Of a DNA stretch of 64,000 bases, positions 54,290 to 64,000 are shown one piece after another (within the stretch, counting starts at the first letter, position 1; the number at the start of each line of letters is the position of its first letter). This DNA is from Tricholoma matsutake. Its lineage: Eukaryota; Basidiomycota; Agaricomycetes; Agaricales; Tricholomataceae. Below the pieces are notes generated by a model. The model did not search any database. It saw only the letters and a program-made list of their open reading frames with translations, and had not been told where the DNA came from. Location of the stretch: assembly GCA_026075535.2 (NCBI GenBank), contig AP026539.1:12834001-12898000 (forward strand), given 5' to 3'. Position numbers and translations under genes: made by a program.

Positions 54290-55330
54290 CTCCAGATAAT
54301 TGTGGTCTCCGAGGACTCCAAGGAGACTGCAGAACTTCTCAAACTTGAAATGGGTGAGCAGCTTTGTGAAAATGTCCATGATCATGTCGTCAGTAGGACA
54401 ATACTGTAACCAAGGGACATGGTTTGATGGATGAAATGGAAGTGGACATCGATGTGTTTGGTCTGGCCATGGAATGTAGAATCTTTGGAAAGGTGGATGG
54501 TGCCCTGGTTGTCACAGTAAAGTGTAGTAGGTACTGTAAAAGAGAAAATGCAAGAAAATTTGGTAAGTAATTTATGAATCCAAATGATATCCTTCAAAGA
54601 GTGAGTGAGGGCGACATATTCGGCCTCTGTGCTTGAAAGCATGATGATTGGCTGTTTCTTTGAACTCCAGAAAATGGCGCCCCAATACCAACAAAGAAAG
54701 CAAATCCAGAAATCAAGTGGCGGTGAATTTGTGAAACCCAATCTGCATCCGAGTACCCAGCTATAGCAGAATGAGAACCTCCGAGAATGAGTTTGAAGTC
54801 CTTTGTGCCAGAAAGGGAATGAAAAACTCGAGTGACGGCTTGAGCATGCATCATGTGAGGTGCATCAAGGTATTGAGAAAGGGTGGACACTGCGAAGGCA
54901 ATGTCTGGACATGTCATGATGGTTGCATACATGAGGCAACCAATCATCTGACAATACTTAGTTTTCTCAGCAGGAGTGAGCAGAGTGGCCGAGAGATGGG
55001 GTGAATTGGGATTGAGATTGAGTCCTACCTCCATCGGGGTGACAGCTGCGCAAGCATCCTCAAGTTTGAATCAACTGAGAATTTGTTTGATGTAAGCTTG
55101 CTGTCTCAATGAAATTGTATGGGCTGTAGTATCTCGAGCAATGCTGACCCCAAGCAGCCAGTTGATAGGACTGAGGTCCAAGATCTCAAAATGCTCTGTG
55201 AGTTGCTTCTGGATCAAAAAATTAGTGGACTCAGTGCAATCTGCAATGACCGTGAAGTCATCAGTTGCGGCAGCAACAATTGTGTAATTGTTACCATTAA
55301 CTTTGTAGAAAACCGCTGATGATACTCAAC
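54290..55330 (-). pseudogene. Copia RT C-terminus and RNase H
   Basis: The RT tail reads YTIVAAATDDFTVIADC (55290-55240; the DD is the RT active site of Copia), then INWLLGVSIARDTTAHTISL, MIGCLMYATIMTCPDIAFAVS and RNase H GYSDADWVS, SSTEAEYVAL, YCDNQGTIHLS. A TGA near 55075, a change of frame near 54745 and another near 54400 (CPTDDMIMDIFTKLL) show decay. Confidence 0.85.
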
Positions 55331-55777
55331 CCGGGAAAACCACCAAAACAGCTGACAAGGCAACCGATGATATTTGCACAAGTCAGAGGAAGGGTGCAAG
55401 ACATTCTGAATGTTCATGGTCCAACCTATGGAAAGACAACTAGTTGGTACTAGTCGTGAAGGTAGTGCTATAGGAGACGAAGGTGTTTGGTGCGGTCTGA
55501 TCAAGTATCGATTGATGTCGAGGACGATCGATGAGATTGATAAGGCATGACTCAGGTACAGGTAACACCATGTGTTTCTGCTTATGGGTATGCTCGGGTA
55601 CGGGTACAGGTTTGGATTTCCATACCAAGGCAAAACCGTACCTGTACCCACAGTGTTATGGGTACTATGGTACTGGTCCAACAGTCACATGTTTTATCAA
55701 ATGACTTTGTTGATCAACATCAACAACAACAACAATGGCTCGACAATGACAACAAATGACGACAACTGCTACCAACA
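55331..55777. other. Unassigned interval right of the Copia fragment
   Basis: Possibly the eroded upstream part of Copia RT. It contains GGTACGGGTAC / GGTACAGGT motifs near 55555-55610 that recur near 56515-56570, so it may flank a dispersed repeat. No gene. Confidence 0.35.
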
Positions 55778-56425
55778 TGCCCCCCTCATTCTAAATGCGA
55801 GTGGGGGGGTGTTTTTTTCTACTAGGCAATGATGACATGCCCCCCTCATTCTAAATGCCAGTGGGGGGTGTTTTTTCTACTAGGCAACAATAACAACAAC
55901 TACTACCAACATGCCCCCCTCGTTCTCACTGCGAGTGGGGGGTGTTTTTTCTACTAGACAATGATGACACACCCCCCTCATTCTAAATGCGAGTGGGGGG
56001 GTGTTTTTTCTACTAGGCAACAATGATGACAACTACTACCAACACGCCCCCCTTGTTCTAAATGTGAGTGGGGGGTGTTTTTTCTACTAGACAACAATGA
56101 CACACCCCCCTTGTTCTAGATGCGAGTGGGGGGTGTTTTTTCTACTAGGCAACAACAACAACAATGGCCCCTTCTCATCAACAATGGCCCCCTCTAGTCA
56201 ACAATGGCTGCAGCATCACTACTACCACCCCCTCTCACTCACAAATGCAAGTTGGGGGTGGTTCTTCATCTGTTTCTCTCACAATGGCTGCCAAGTCCCA
56301 ACTACCACCCCCTCTCGCTCACAAATGCAAAGTGGGGGGTGTTTCTTAGTTTGCTAACTCACAATGGCCAGAACATCACCAGTACCACCCCCCCTTGCTC
56401 GCAATTGTGAGTTGGGGGTGGTTCT
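55778..56425. repeat. Tandem array of C6/G6 hairpin units
   Basis: About nine units. Six (55778-56150) read CCCCCCTCATTCTAAATGCG then AGTGGGGGGTGTTTTTTCTACTAG, with a period of about 60-75 bp. Three variants (56217-56420) read ACCACCCCCTCTCACTCACA then AATGCAAGTTGGGGGTGG. CAACAACAA-type linkers separate them. Each unit can pair its C run with its G run. It is related in style to the hairpins of the NT family but lacks NT termini. Confidence 0.75.
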
Positions 56426-57102
56426 TCATTGTATTCAGATATATTTAGAATTATAATAAATTATTAATGTCATACCCATGGGTTTCGACCAAAACCCCCC
56501 ATACCCGCAGTAAAACTGCACCCGTAATGGTAATGGGTACGGTGTTCACAGGTACAGGTATGGGTACACGAAATTATACCCAGGGGTTACCCAAGTCACG
56601 CCCTAGAGATTGACGGCAAATGATGTTTATCATCAATGGTCGATGTGTGAATTCTGAGCACCTTTTGATAGGTCAATAGTATACAAAGGCTATAGCTGAT
56701 GGCTATGAAGTGTCGAGATGGTTACTAGTGCTAACAATGACAGGGTCAAAAGAGGATCGAGGACAAGGATGATTGCAGAGGTTTCTCGTCAATCGAGAAA
56801 ACTCATAGAAGCTTCAATTGTTTAGAGGATAGATCTGATTCTTAGAACTTTATACGAGACAATAGGTGAAGACAATTTCTTCTTGTTTCCAAGTAGATAC
56901 TACAGAGCTTTACATGTTCTAAGAGAAACTTCCTAAAATGGTATAAGAAACATGTGTAGAACATGAGGCAAAAGATATGAGTTAAAACATGAGGCTAAAA
57001 TGAGACTGGAATCCGAACAAGAAAGAGATATATTATATGATGAAGGCGTAATAAAGGGAAAGAACTAAAAGAGACTGTCCTTTGTGTATAAACCACACTA
57101 AG
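56426..57102. other. Gene-free interval with a dispersed repeat
   Basis: No gene. About 56940-57100 resembles 19990-20160 (shared GAACATGAGGCAAAA, ATGATGAAG, GACTGTCCTT) in the same orientation, so the two belong to one unidentified repeat family. TE-E inserted at its right edge. Confidence 0.45.
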
Positions 57103-57540
57103 TGTTACAATTTTGCTATCTGGACCCGCAAGACTGGGCACTTCATTTTTCCTTTCTGCCACAACATGACTCACTTCCGATGGAGACACCCCCTGATTTG
57201 ACTCCTGTCGATCAACATGCTGCACCACAGTATTCTGTGACATCGGACTCCTTGACATTGGACCCTTGATATCGGATCTGTGACATCAGACGCCTCATGC
57301 TTGGCATGAGGGTTATTTGCTATTGTTCTTCGACATGCTGCGCTGCAGCACTCCATGACATTGGATGCCTCATGCTAGGCATGAGGCTTACTGTTCTATT
57401 GTTCCTTCTATATTTACTTGACAAGGATCTCATATTCCGATTGGATGATAGACATTCTCTGAACCGTATATAAGCTACAGTAATACTGCTTGTATTCCTT
57501 AGCTTGACCTAATTCAAATAACAGTCTTAGACTCAACCAG
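57103..57540 (+). repeat. TE-E 5' LTR (right boundary approximate)
   Basis: Contains two near-palindromes GCCTCATGCTTGGCATGAGG-like (about 57290 and 57370) and TATA box GTATATAAG at about 57465. The region about 35 bp downstream, ATTCCTTAGCT, is nearly complementary to AGCTTAGGAAG at about 57551. That is compatible with self-priming but imperfect, and would place the LTR end near 57545. Confidence 0.65.
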
Positions 57541-57947
57541 AACACTTGACAGCTTAGGAAGCCCCTAGCTGTGATAACTCAAACTTGACAGTTGGAAAGC
57601 CTCCAACTGTGATACACAAACCGACGGTCTACTCAGAAAGCCTCTGAGTATGGATAGCTGCAACGACTTGAGGAAGTACCCAAGTGAAGGCCAGAAGCCC
57701 GATACACTAGGAAACCCTCCCAGTGCAATACCGATAAAGTTGGAAAGCCTCCAACTGTAACATACAAAGCCAAGGCTGAGTTAAGGACCTATATAGTCTT
57801 AACAAAAGGTCAAGCTGATCTACAAAGTCCACCTACCTAGGTGCAGACACAACATCTTTCAGACAAAGCCCAGATAGACCTCCAACTGGAGCATCATCAT
57901 CAGGAAGAACCCCGTGGTATAGATACCAGGGTCAACTAGTACCATAC

Positions 57948-58940
57948 TTGGAACCAGCACAGAAGTGGTTCTCAAGGAGAACCAGTGACGAAGAACCCCA
58001 ATACCTCGACGAAGAAGATTTTAGATCTTTCAATAAAGAAGAAACCCCAGAACGAGATCCATTCTTCCTATCCAATGACAATGCCAACATGTCTATCGAA
58101 CCCACTGCATCAACCAAGGAGATCAGAATATGAACCCCCTCCGACTTCACAGGGGACCGAACTAGAACTGCAAAGTTCTTACAAGAGGTAAAACTCTACT
58201 TGAGAGTGAACCATGGAATCTATGACACCGATGAGAAGAAAATCATCTTCGCATTGTCCTTCATGAACGGAGAAACCGCCGCACCCTGGGCACAGACATG
58301 GGCAGAAAAGGAAGACCTAGGAACATGGTCAACCTTTGAAGCGACGCTCAAGACAGCGTTCACACAGATTGAAGAAGCTGGCAGAGCCAGGACAGAGATG
58401 AAAATATTGAAGCAGGGACAGGACCTGGAGGACTACATAGCACAGTTCTGAATCCTGCGAGAGAAGGCAGGAATCAACGACGATACTGGCCTGATTGAAC
58501 TCTTTATGGATGGGTTAAACCCCAAGCTCCTTGAAAGAGTTTTCAACATGGAAATGATCCCGATGACCTTGGAAGGAATGATCAATGCTGCCTCCAAATA
58601 TGATGGACAGTGGAGGAGAGCAAAAGCCTTAACAGGAAAGCTGCAGGAGGCTTTGATGAGGAAGCTACCGAGCTCTAGAGCAAAGGAGACCCCACTCGAA
58701 ATCAACCGACTCTCCTATCAGGAGAAGGTCAAACACATGAAGAAAGGGTTGTGCTTTGTGTGCCACCAGCCCAGACACAGAGCAACTAAACACAAGAAAG
58801 GGGAAAAGAGGACCGAGGACTGGCCATTCCCAAAGAATAAAGGCAAGGAAGCCTACTCAAAGATCCAAACAATCATAGGAGAACTTGATGAAGAAGAAAA
58901 GAAAGGAGCTCTTGCCGCCATTGAGGATGAGGGTTTTTAA
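57948..58940 (+). pseudogene. TE-E gag
   Basis: One frame, broken by TGA at 58131 and 58449. Core PSDFTGDRTRTAKFLQEVKL (about 58137) and LYLRVNHGIYDTDEKKIIFAL are typical of the marY1/Tf-like gag capsid, as is GQDLEDYIAQF (58420-58450). A knuckle-like CFVCHQPRHRATKH (about 58755) has the form C-x2-C-x4-H-x4-H, so the last ligand is His. It ends at TAA 58938-58940; pol follows in the +1 frame. The start codon is uncertain; no ATG opens the frame. Confidence 0.75.
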
Positions 58941-59004
58941 AGAGGTGGCCTGCCTCAATGCCAGGTACCACTGAACTTTCCATCTGCTCTGTACTACTAG
59001 CCAT

Positions 59005-60135
59005 TTGAAAAATCAATCTATGCATTTAGATGTCAAAGTGGCAGGGACAGGCAGAGGAAAAGACATCGAAACCAAAGCCCTACTTGACTCAGGAGCGGGA
59101 GGGATATTCATGAGCCATGAATTTGCAGAAAGCAGTGGATTCGAATTGCGCGCCCTGGAGAAGATAATTAGAGTCAAGAATGTGGATGGAACCCCGAACA
59201 AGAGGGGGGAAATCTCCCACTATGCCAGAAGACTCTTAATGATCAACGGAAGGATTTTCCCAATGACATTCCTCATTGCAGGATTGGGAAGTGAATCAAT
59301 CATCCTAGGTCTACCATGGCTCAGAAGAATCAACCCAGTGATCGACTGGAAGATTGGAACCTTCCAGTTCAGAATGAAGGAAGAGACTTACCCAGAGTTC
59401 TCATATGGGAAAGGAAGAACCCTTATCGGAAGGGTGCAAACTGAGAAACCCAATGAAGGGTACCTATCATGGCGCCAGAGGGGAACCAAAAAGAAGAAGG
59501 ACCCCCTAGACATGACAAAAGAAGAGCAACAGGCATGGTGCCAAAAGATTGTCACCAAAGGACAAGAAAAGCTCGCCCTCAAGAAGAAGACTGCCGAGGA
59601 AGAACAAGCATGATGGAAAAAGGTGGCCACCAGAGAGCTGGAGAAACTGGCCACCAGGAAAGAAGAAGGATGACTGGCAGTAGCCCAAATAGTCGCAAAA
59701 GAGAGGGAAAAACTGGACCTCAAGAAAGAAGAAAAGCGACTGGCACTGGCCCAAATAGTCACGAAAGCAAGGGAAAAGGTAGCCCTGAAAAGCAAGAAAG
59801 AAGAACCAGCAAAAGAAGAACGCCGAGAGCTATGCTGAAGAGTTGTCACCAAGGTGAAACTGATGGGAGGAGACCTCCATGAAGAACCAAGAAGAAGCAA
59901 GATGCCCATCAAGACAAGAAAAGCAATGATCAAAGAAATTGATGACGAAGAGATCATGATCATGACTCTTCAAGATGCGGAGCCCATAGGGCCACAAGAC
60001 GAAGAAGACACTGGGAAAAAAAACCCAGCACAGGCAAACCACGAACAGACAATGGAACAGGCAATGGAACAGGCAACGGAACGGACACCCAAACAAGAAA
60101 TCGCAGACAATGAACTACTGATTGCCTACATTTGA
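59005..60135 (+). pseudogene. TE-E protease and Lys/Glu-rich linker
   Basis: Protease ALLDSGAGGIFMS (about 59080) with IILGLPWLRRINP (about 59305), the conserved closing motif. It is followed by about 190 codons of Lys/Glu-rich repeats in which VTKGQEKLALKKK, VAKEREKLDLKKE and VTKAREKVALKSK recur every 25-30 residues, predicted to form a long charged helix or coiled coil. TGA at 59611, 59671, 59836 and 60133 break it. TE-C and TE-T have only a short acidic segment here. Confidence 0.75.
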
Positions 60136-60171
60136 GGAGAACCCGTCATTGGAATATTTGAACTGGCTAAG

Positions 60172-63100
60172 ATGCCACTGACAGAGGAGTATGACGAGCC
60201 AAAATACGGATACTCCCAGAAGACAAGGACAATCTCTCGAATCGTGAAGGCAAAAGGATCACCACGATATGCATATGGACAGAATATCTGGATTAGGGCA
60301 AAGACATCGGTCTCACAACACCTGACACATAAGAAGGAAGGAGACCCTGAACAGAAGACCCTAGATGAACTACTCCCAGAACAGTATAAGGAGTATTGAT
60401 GGATATTCAAAAAGGAAGCATCGGAAATATTCCCAGAATCAAGACCCTGGGATCATGCGATCAAACTTAAACCGAATTTTATGGCAAAGGACTGCAGGGT
60501 TTACCCATTATCGCTGGCAGAACAGAGGAAACTTGATGAGGTTCTCAACGAAAGCCTGAAGAAAGGATACATCTGACCATCGAAATCACCCATGGTGTCG
60601 CCATTCTTCTTCATTGCGAAGAAGGACTCAGATGCACTATGGCCCTGCCAAGATTACAGGTACTTGAACAACGGACAATCAAGAACACCTACCCATTGCC
60701 GCTGGTAGGGGACCTGTTGGACAAACTGAGAGGGGCGAAATGGTTTATGAAACTGGACATTCAATGGGGGTATCACAACGTCAGAATCAAGGATGGAGAT
60801 CAATGGAAGGCAGCCTTCAAGATGAATCAAGGGCTGTTTGAACCAACGGTGATGTTCTTTGGATTATGCAACTCACTGGCGACCTTCCAGGCAATGATGA
60901 ATGAGATATTCCATGACATGATCGGAGAAGGATGGCTTGTGATTTACATGGACGACATCCTGATATTCTCCAAGGATCAGAACAAACACCAGGAAAGGAC
61001 AAAGAGGGTACTGCAAAGACTGGCAGAAAATGACTTATACCTGAAACCAGAGAAATGCAAATTCAACATCCATGAAGTGGAATTCTTGGGTCTGATCATC
61101 CGACCCAACAAAATTGCCATGGACAACACGAAACTGGCAGGTATACAAGATGCCAACCCCGACAAATGTAAAGGCAGTCAGATCTTTCCTGGGATTTGGA
61201 AACTTCTACAGGAAGTTTATCAGACATTTTGCAGAGACAAGCAGACCGCTTAATGAACTGACAAAGAAGAACAAAGTGTTCAACTGGACAACAGAATGCG
61301 AACAGCCTTTTCAAATGCTGAAAAGGAAATTTGCAGAAGCCCTGGTACTGCTGATGCCAGACCCAACAAAGCCATTCATGATCGATTCAGACGCCTCAAA
61401 ACATGCAACAGGAGGAGTGCTGAGACAAAGGGATACGAATGGGGACTGGCACCCATGCGGATATATATCACATGCGCTAACACCAATGGAACAGAACTAC
61501 AAGATTTACGACAGGGAGCTACTAGCAATAATATGATCGCTAGAGACCTGGAGACATTACCTAGTGGGTTCAGGACACCCAGTGGTAATCCTGTCGGACC
61601 ACAAGAACTTGACGTACTTCTGAACGGCGCAGAAACTGAACAGACAACAGGCAAGATGGAGCTTATTCCTATCAGAATTCGACTTGCAAATCGTCCATGT
61701 GCCTGGATCACAGATGGTACAGAGCAATGCATTATCACGGAGAGCAGATCACATACTGGAAGAAGACAACGATAATGAAGACGTCACAATGCTGCCAGAA
61801 ACATTATTCATGAAATTCATTGACACGGAAATGCATGACTTGCTCGCAGGGAGCATCATGAAAGACAACCTGGTGAAGAGCGCAATTGAGGCGCTAAAAA
61901 CCAAAGGAACACCGCCGATAAAGTCGGCATTGGAAGACTGGAAGATAGAAGACAGCCTTCTATTCTTCAGAGACAGGTGCTATGTCCCAGACAACAGAGA
62001 TCTACAAAAGAAGCTGGTGCAAAAGTACCACAAAGGAGTAACCAGCGGACACCCGGGACAATGGCGAACAACCGAAATGATCAGGAGGGACTACTGGTGG
62101 CCAGGAATGATGACATACATCAAGAACTATGTCGCTGGATGCGCTACATGCCAGCAAATGAAAGTGAACACCCACCTGACAACACCCCCACTACAACCGA
62201 TCAAGTCTGAAGTGATGAGACCATTCACAATGGTGACAACAGATTTCATAACCGACCTACCGGAGTCCGATGGTTATGATGCACTCATGGTCGTGGTAGA
62301 CCATGGGCTTATGAAGGGGGTAATTTTTATCCCTTGCAGGAAAACTGTGGATGCATTGGGAGCGGCCCCTCTACCTAGACAATGTCTACAAACAATTCGG
62401 CCTCCCAGACAAGATCATCTCCAACAGAGATCCCAGATTTGCCTTGCAGCTGTTCCAGGAGCTAGGAAGACTGCTCAGAATCAAGCTGGCAATGAGCACA
62501 GCATACCACCCCCAGACCGATGGGGAGACAGAACAGGTGAACCAGGAAGTGGAAGTATACCTACGGATCTTCTGCTCGAACAACCAGGAGAATTGAAAGC
62601 ACCTCCTCCCGACCGCGGAGTTCACGCACAACCAGAGGATGCACTCCGTACAGATGAACTCCCCGTTCTACCTCATGATGGGCTATGAGCCCAAGGTGAT
62701 CCCACTCCCATACCCAAAAACGAACATACCGGCCATAGAGAAGCGAATCGTTGCACTGCAATGGGCCCGAGATGAAGCAAAGGCAACTCATGAGTTAGCC
62801 AGACAAATGATGGCAGAAAGAACAACAAGGCACTTCACCCCATTCAAGGAAGGAGACAGAGTGTGGCTAGAAGCAAAGAACCTCAAGATGACGCACGCAA
62901 CAAAGAAGCTCGCACTGAAAAGAGAAGGACCGTTCTCTATCGAGAAAGTCCTGAGCTCACTCTCCTACTGACTAAAGTTGCCAGAACAGTGGAAAATACA
63001 CCTGGTATTTCATGCGGTGCTCCTTTCCCCATATAAAGAAACCAAGACACATGGACCGAACTTCCCTGAACCACCGCCTGACCTGATAGAAGGTGAATCG

Positions 63101-63268
63101 GAGTATGAAGTGGAAGTGATCATCAGACATAAAAAGAAAGGAAGGACCATGCACTTCTTAGTGAAGTGGGTCAGATACCCGACCTCGGAGAACTCCTGGG
63201 AACCCGAGGGAAACCTGAAACATGCCAAGAGAATCCTTGGGGCATATAAACAACAACAACAGCTGTAG
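60172..63268 (+). pseudogene. TE-E RT, RNase H, integrase and chromodomain
   Basis: TGA at 60397 and 60574 precede RT. Frameshifts lie near 60666 and 61148. RT has MDDILIFSKD (about 60947). RNase H has [13 protein letters not shown] follows LLAII (61534), and another lies at 61621. Integrase has GHPGQWRTTE and CATCQQ. First Asp is in [11 protein letters not shown] (about 62238). A frameshift near 62365 follows, then [24 protein letters not shown] and TGA at 62594 (Trp expected). TGA at 62969 precedes the chromodomain YEVEVIIRHKKKG...LVKWVRYPTSENSWEP, which ends at 63266-63268. Confidence 0.85.
62286..62337 (+). promoter_or_regulatory. Candidate central polypurine tract block in TE-E integrase
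   Basis: 52 nt matching TE-A 23401-23452 with one difference, centred on ATGAAGGGGGTAA (62311-62323). It encodes [10 protein letters not shown] of integrase. The function as plus-strand primer is inferred. Confidence 0.5.
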
Positions 63269-63321
63269 AAACCCTCAAGACCAAAAGCACCCACCAAACC
63301 AACCACAAAAGAAACCACAGA

Positions 63322-63840
63322 ATGCCCACCATCCCATCGACACTACACCTATCATGAACCCCAGCAAGGACTGGGCGAATGGTCATCGACCAACAACCAC
63401 TGATGAACATACTCCCTGGCAGACCTGCATGGATATGCCCACATGGGATTCCCTTCTGGATTACAAAGGATGATTGGATAAGAAGGATGACCTCGACCTG
63501 TCCAAGATGCTGTCTCTTTGCCTGGAGAAGCACGAAAGCGGATTACAATTGGGTGAGGGCACAGTACGAAGAGTGGTACTTTGAGGGAGAACTAGACGAG
63601 GAGGACTGTTTCCCAGAGGACTTCTACATCGATTGAGAAGGACTCGCCCCCAGCAGAAGACCACTATCAGGGGTAAGTGTGCCCCTGTGGAGAGACCTGC
63701 AGTGGAATACCCACTACGATAATGAGAGCGGATATAGCCTGGCAAAGAGGCTCCTGCTCGGAGAACACAGAGAGTTGGGAACACTGCTGTGCTCCAACCA
63801 ATTCCCTCAAACTCCACGACCCCGCCCCACCTCCTGACTA
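63322..63840 (+). pseudogene. Conserved accessory ORF of TE-E, downstream of pol
   Basis: Frame from ATG 63322 (or ATG 63379 after a TGA at 63355) to the stop at 63838-63840, about 170 codons, with a second TGA at 63634 where TE-A has Arg. Homologous to TE-A 24517-24954 throughout: VIDQQPLM, FWITKDDW, STCPRCCLFAWRS, WVRAQYEEWYF, FPEDFYID, DLQWNTHYD, ELGTLL. Rich in Trp, Asp and Glu. No signal peptide or membrane span was seen. Family not recognised. It is in a different frame from the chromodomain and starts 53 nt after its stop. Confidence 0.65.
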
Positions 63841-63897
63841 GAGAGGAGAAAGAGATTTTGATTGAGGTCAGTGACTTCGAAGATAGAGAGAGGGTGA

Positions 63898-64000
63898 TGT
63901 TACAATTTTGCTATCTGGACCCACAAGACCAGGCACTTCATTTTTCCTTTCCGCCACGACACGACTCACTTCCGATGGAGACACCCCCTGATCTGACTCC
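63898..64000 (+). repeat. TE-E 3' LTR, cut by window end
   Basis: First 103 bp, matching 57103-57205 closely. Preceded by purine-rich AGATAGAGAGAGGGTGA, the likely polypurine tract. Confidence 0.9.

Larger units (their letters stand above)
53951..55440 (-). mobile_element. Ty1/Copia element, 3' end only
   Basis: The minus strand reads RT C-terminus, RNase H, polypurine tract GGAGGGGGAG and a 3' LTR. The 5' part is missing beyond about 55330-55440. It is the only Copia-type element I see in the window. Confidence 0.82.
57103..64000 (+). mobile_element. TE-E: marY1-like Ty3/Gypsy chromovirus, 3' end beyond window
   Basis: 5' LTR starts TGTTACAATTTTGC at 57103, and the 3' LTR starts with the same sequence at 63898 and runs off the window. 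About 6.8 kb from LTR start to LTR start. Order: leader, gag, protease, Lys/Glu-rich linker, RT, RNase H, integrase, chromodomain, accessory ORF. About three frameshifts and more than a dozen in-frame TGA codons (no TAA or TAG that I noticed) mean it is dead. In the first 100 bp the LTR copies differ at about six positions. Confidence 0.9.

Noticed and set aside
58930..58945. Programmed +1 frameshift site in TE-E (GGT TTT TAA)
   Set aside because: Suggestive, but the element has several accidental frameshifts and TE-A lacks this region, so nothing supports it as a real recoding site.
33705..61536. TGA reassigned to Arg in this genome
   Set aside because: TGA repeatedly sits at Arg positions, but CGA is still used freely in the same ORFs. 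Host genes end with TGA, and Gln-to-TAG/TAA and Trp-to-TGA changes also occur. Mutational decay explains all of it.

Overview
The window looks like repeat-rich nuclear DNA of an agaricomycete (mushroom-forming) basidiomycete. The evidence is a spliced kinase with a HGDLK catalytic loop and 49-64 bp introns, an OTT_1508-like deaminase with a 54 bp intron, an F-box-like protein, and many chromodomain Ty3/Gypsy elements. Two of these (TE-A, TE-E) resemble the marY1 type known from Tricholoma. The genus is not established.

Layout. 1-870: partial copy (NT0) of a hairpin-rich non-coding element. 1814-4542: a pogo-like DNA transposon with clear TIRs and TA target duplication but a dead transposase. 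4559-4953: a small MITE. 5.2-17.2 kb: the host gene island, with a deaminase (minus), an F-box-like gene (minus), a decayed ubiquitin-like-domain gene, a 1,027 bp MITE with 8 bp target duplications, and a seven-exon protein kinase (plus). 17.2-64 kb: almost entirely nested transposons.

The nest can be ordered. TE-B (Gypsy, about 25.95-39.81 kb) was interrupted by NT1 (29833-31761) and by TE-C (32665-38737, the youngest complete LTR element, LTRs about 1% different). NT2 (39811-50183) lies between TE-B and the minus-strand Gypsy TE-D (50184-53251). NT2 is split by TE-T (40414-48633, complete LTR element, CGGGG duplication), which is itself split in its protease by NT3 (42663-44633). A mariner-like scrap and a Copia 3' end follow, then a C/G-hairpin tandem array, and TE-E (57103 to beyond the window end). 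TE-A (21.6-25.9 kb) is an internally deleted relative of TE-E.

The most notable signals are five. (1) A family of about 2 kb non-coding elements (NT) has short TIRs, exact 9 bp target duplications, outward-facing tRNA-like promoters and covarying hairpins. (2) A conserved, unrecognised third ORF sits between pol and the 3' LTR in both TE-A and TE-E. (3) A 52 nt block in integrase, nearly identical between TE-A and TE-E, is centred on a polypurine tract. (4) TE-T and TE-C carry 11 and 10 nt primer-binding sites complementary to their own predicted RNA 5' ends, implying Tf1-type self-priming. (5) Coding decay is overwhelmingly CGA to TGA. ORF starts given here are first usable codons and are not always ATG.
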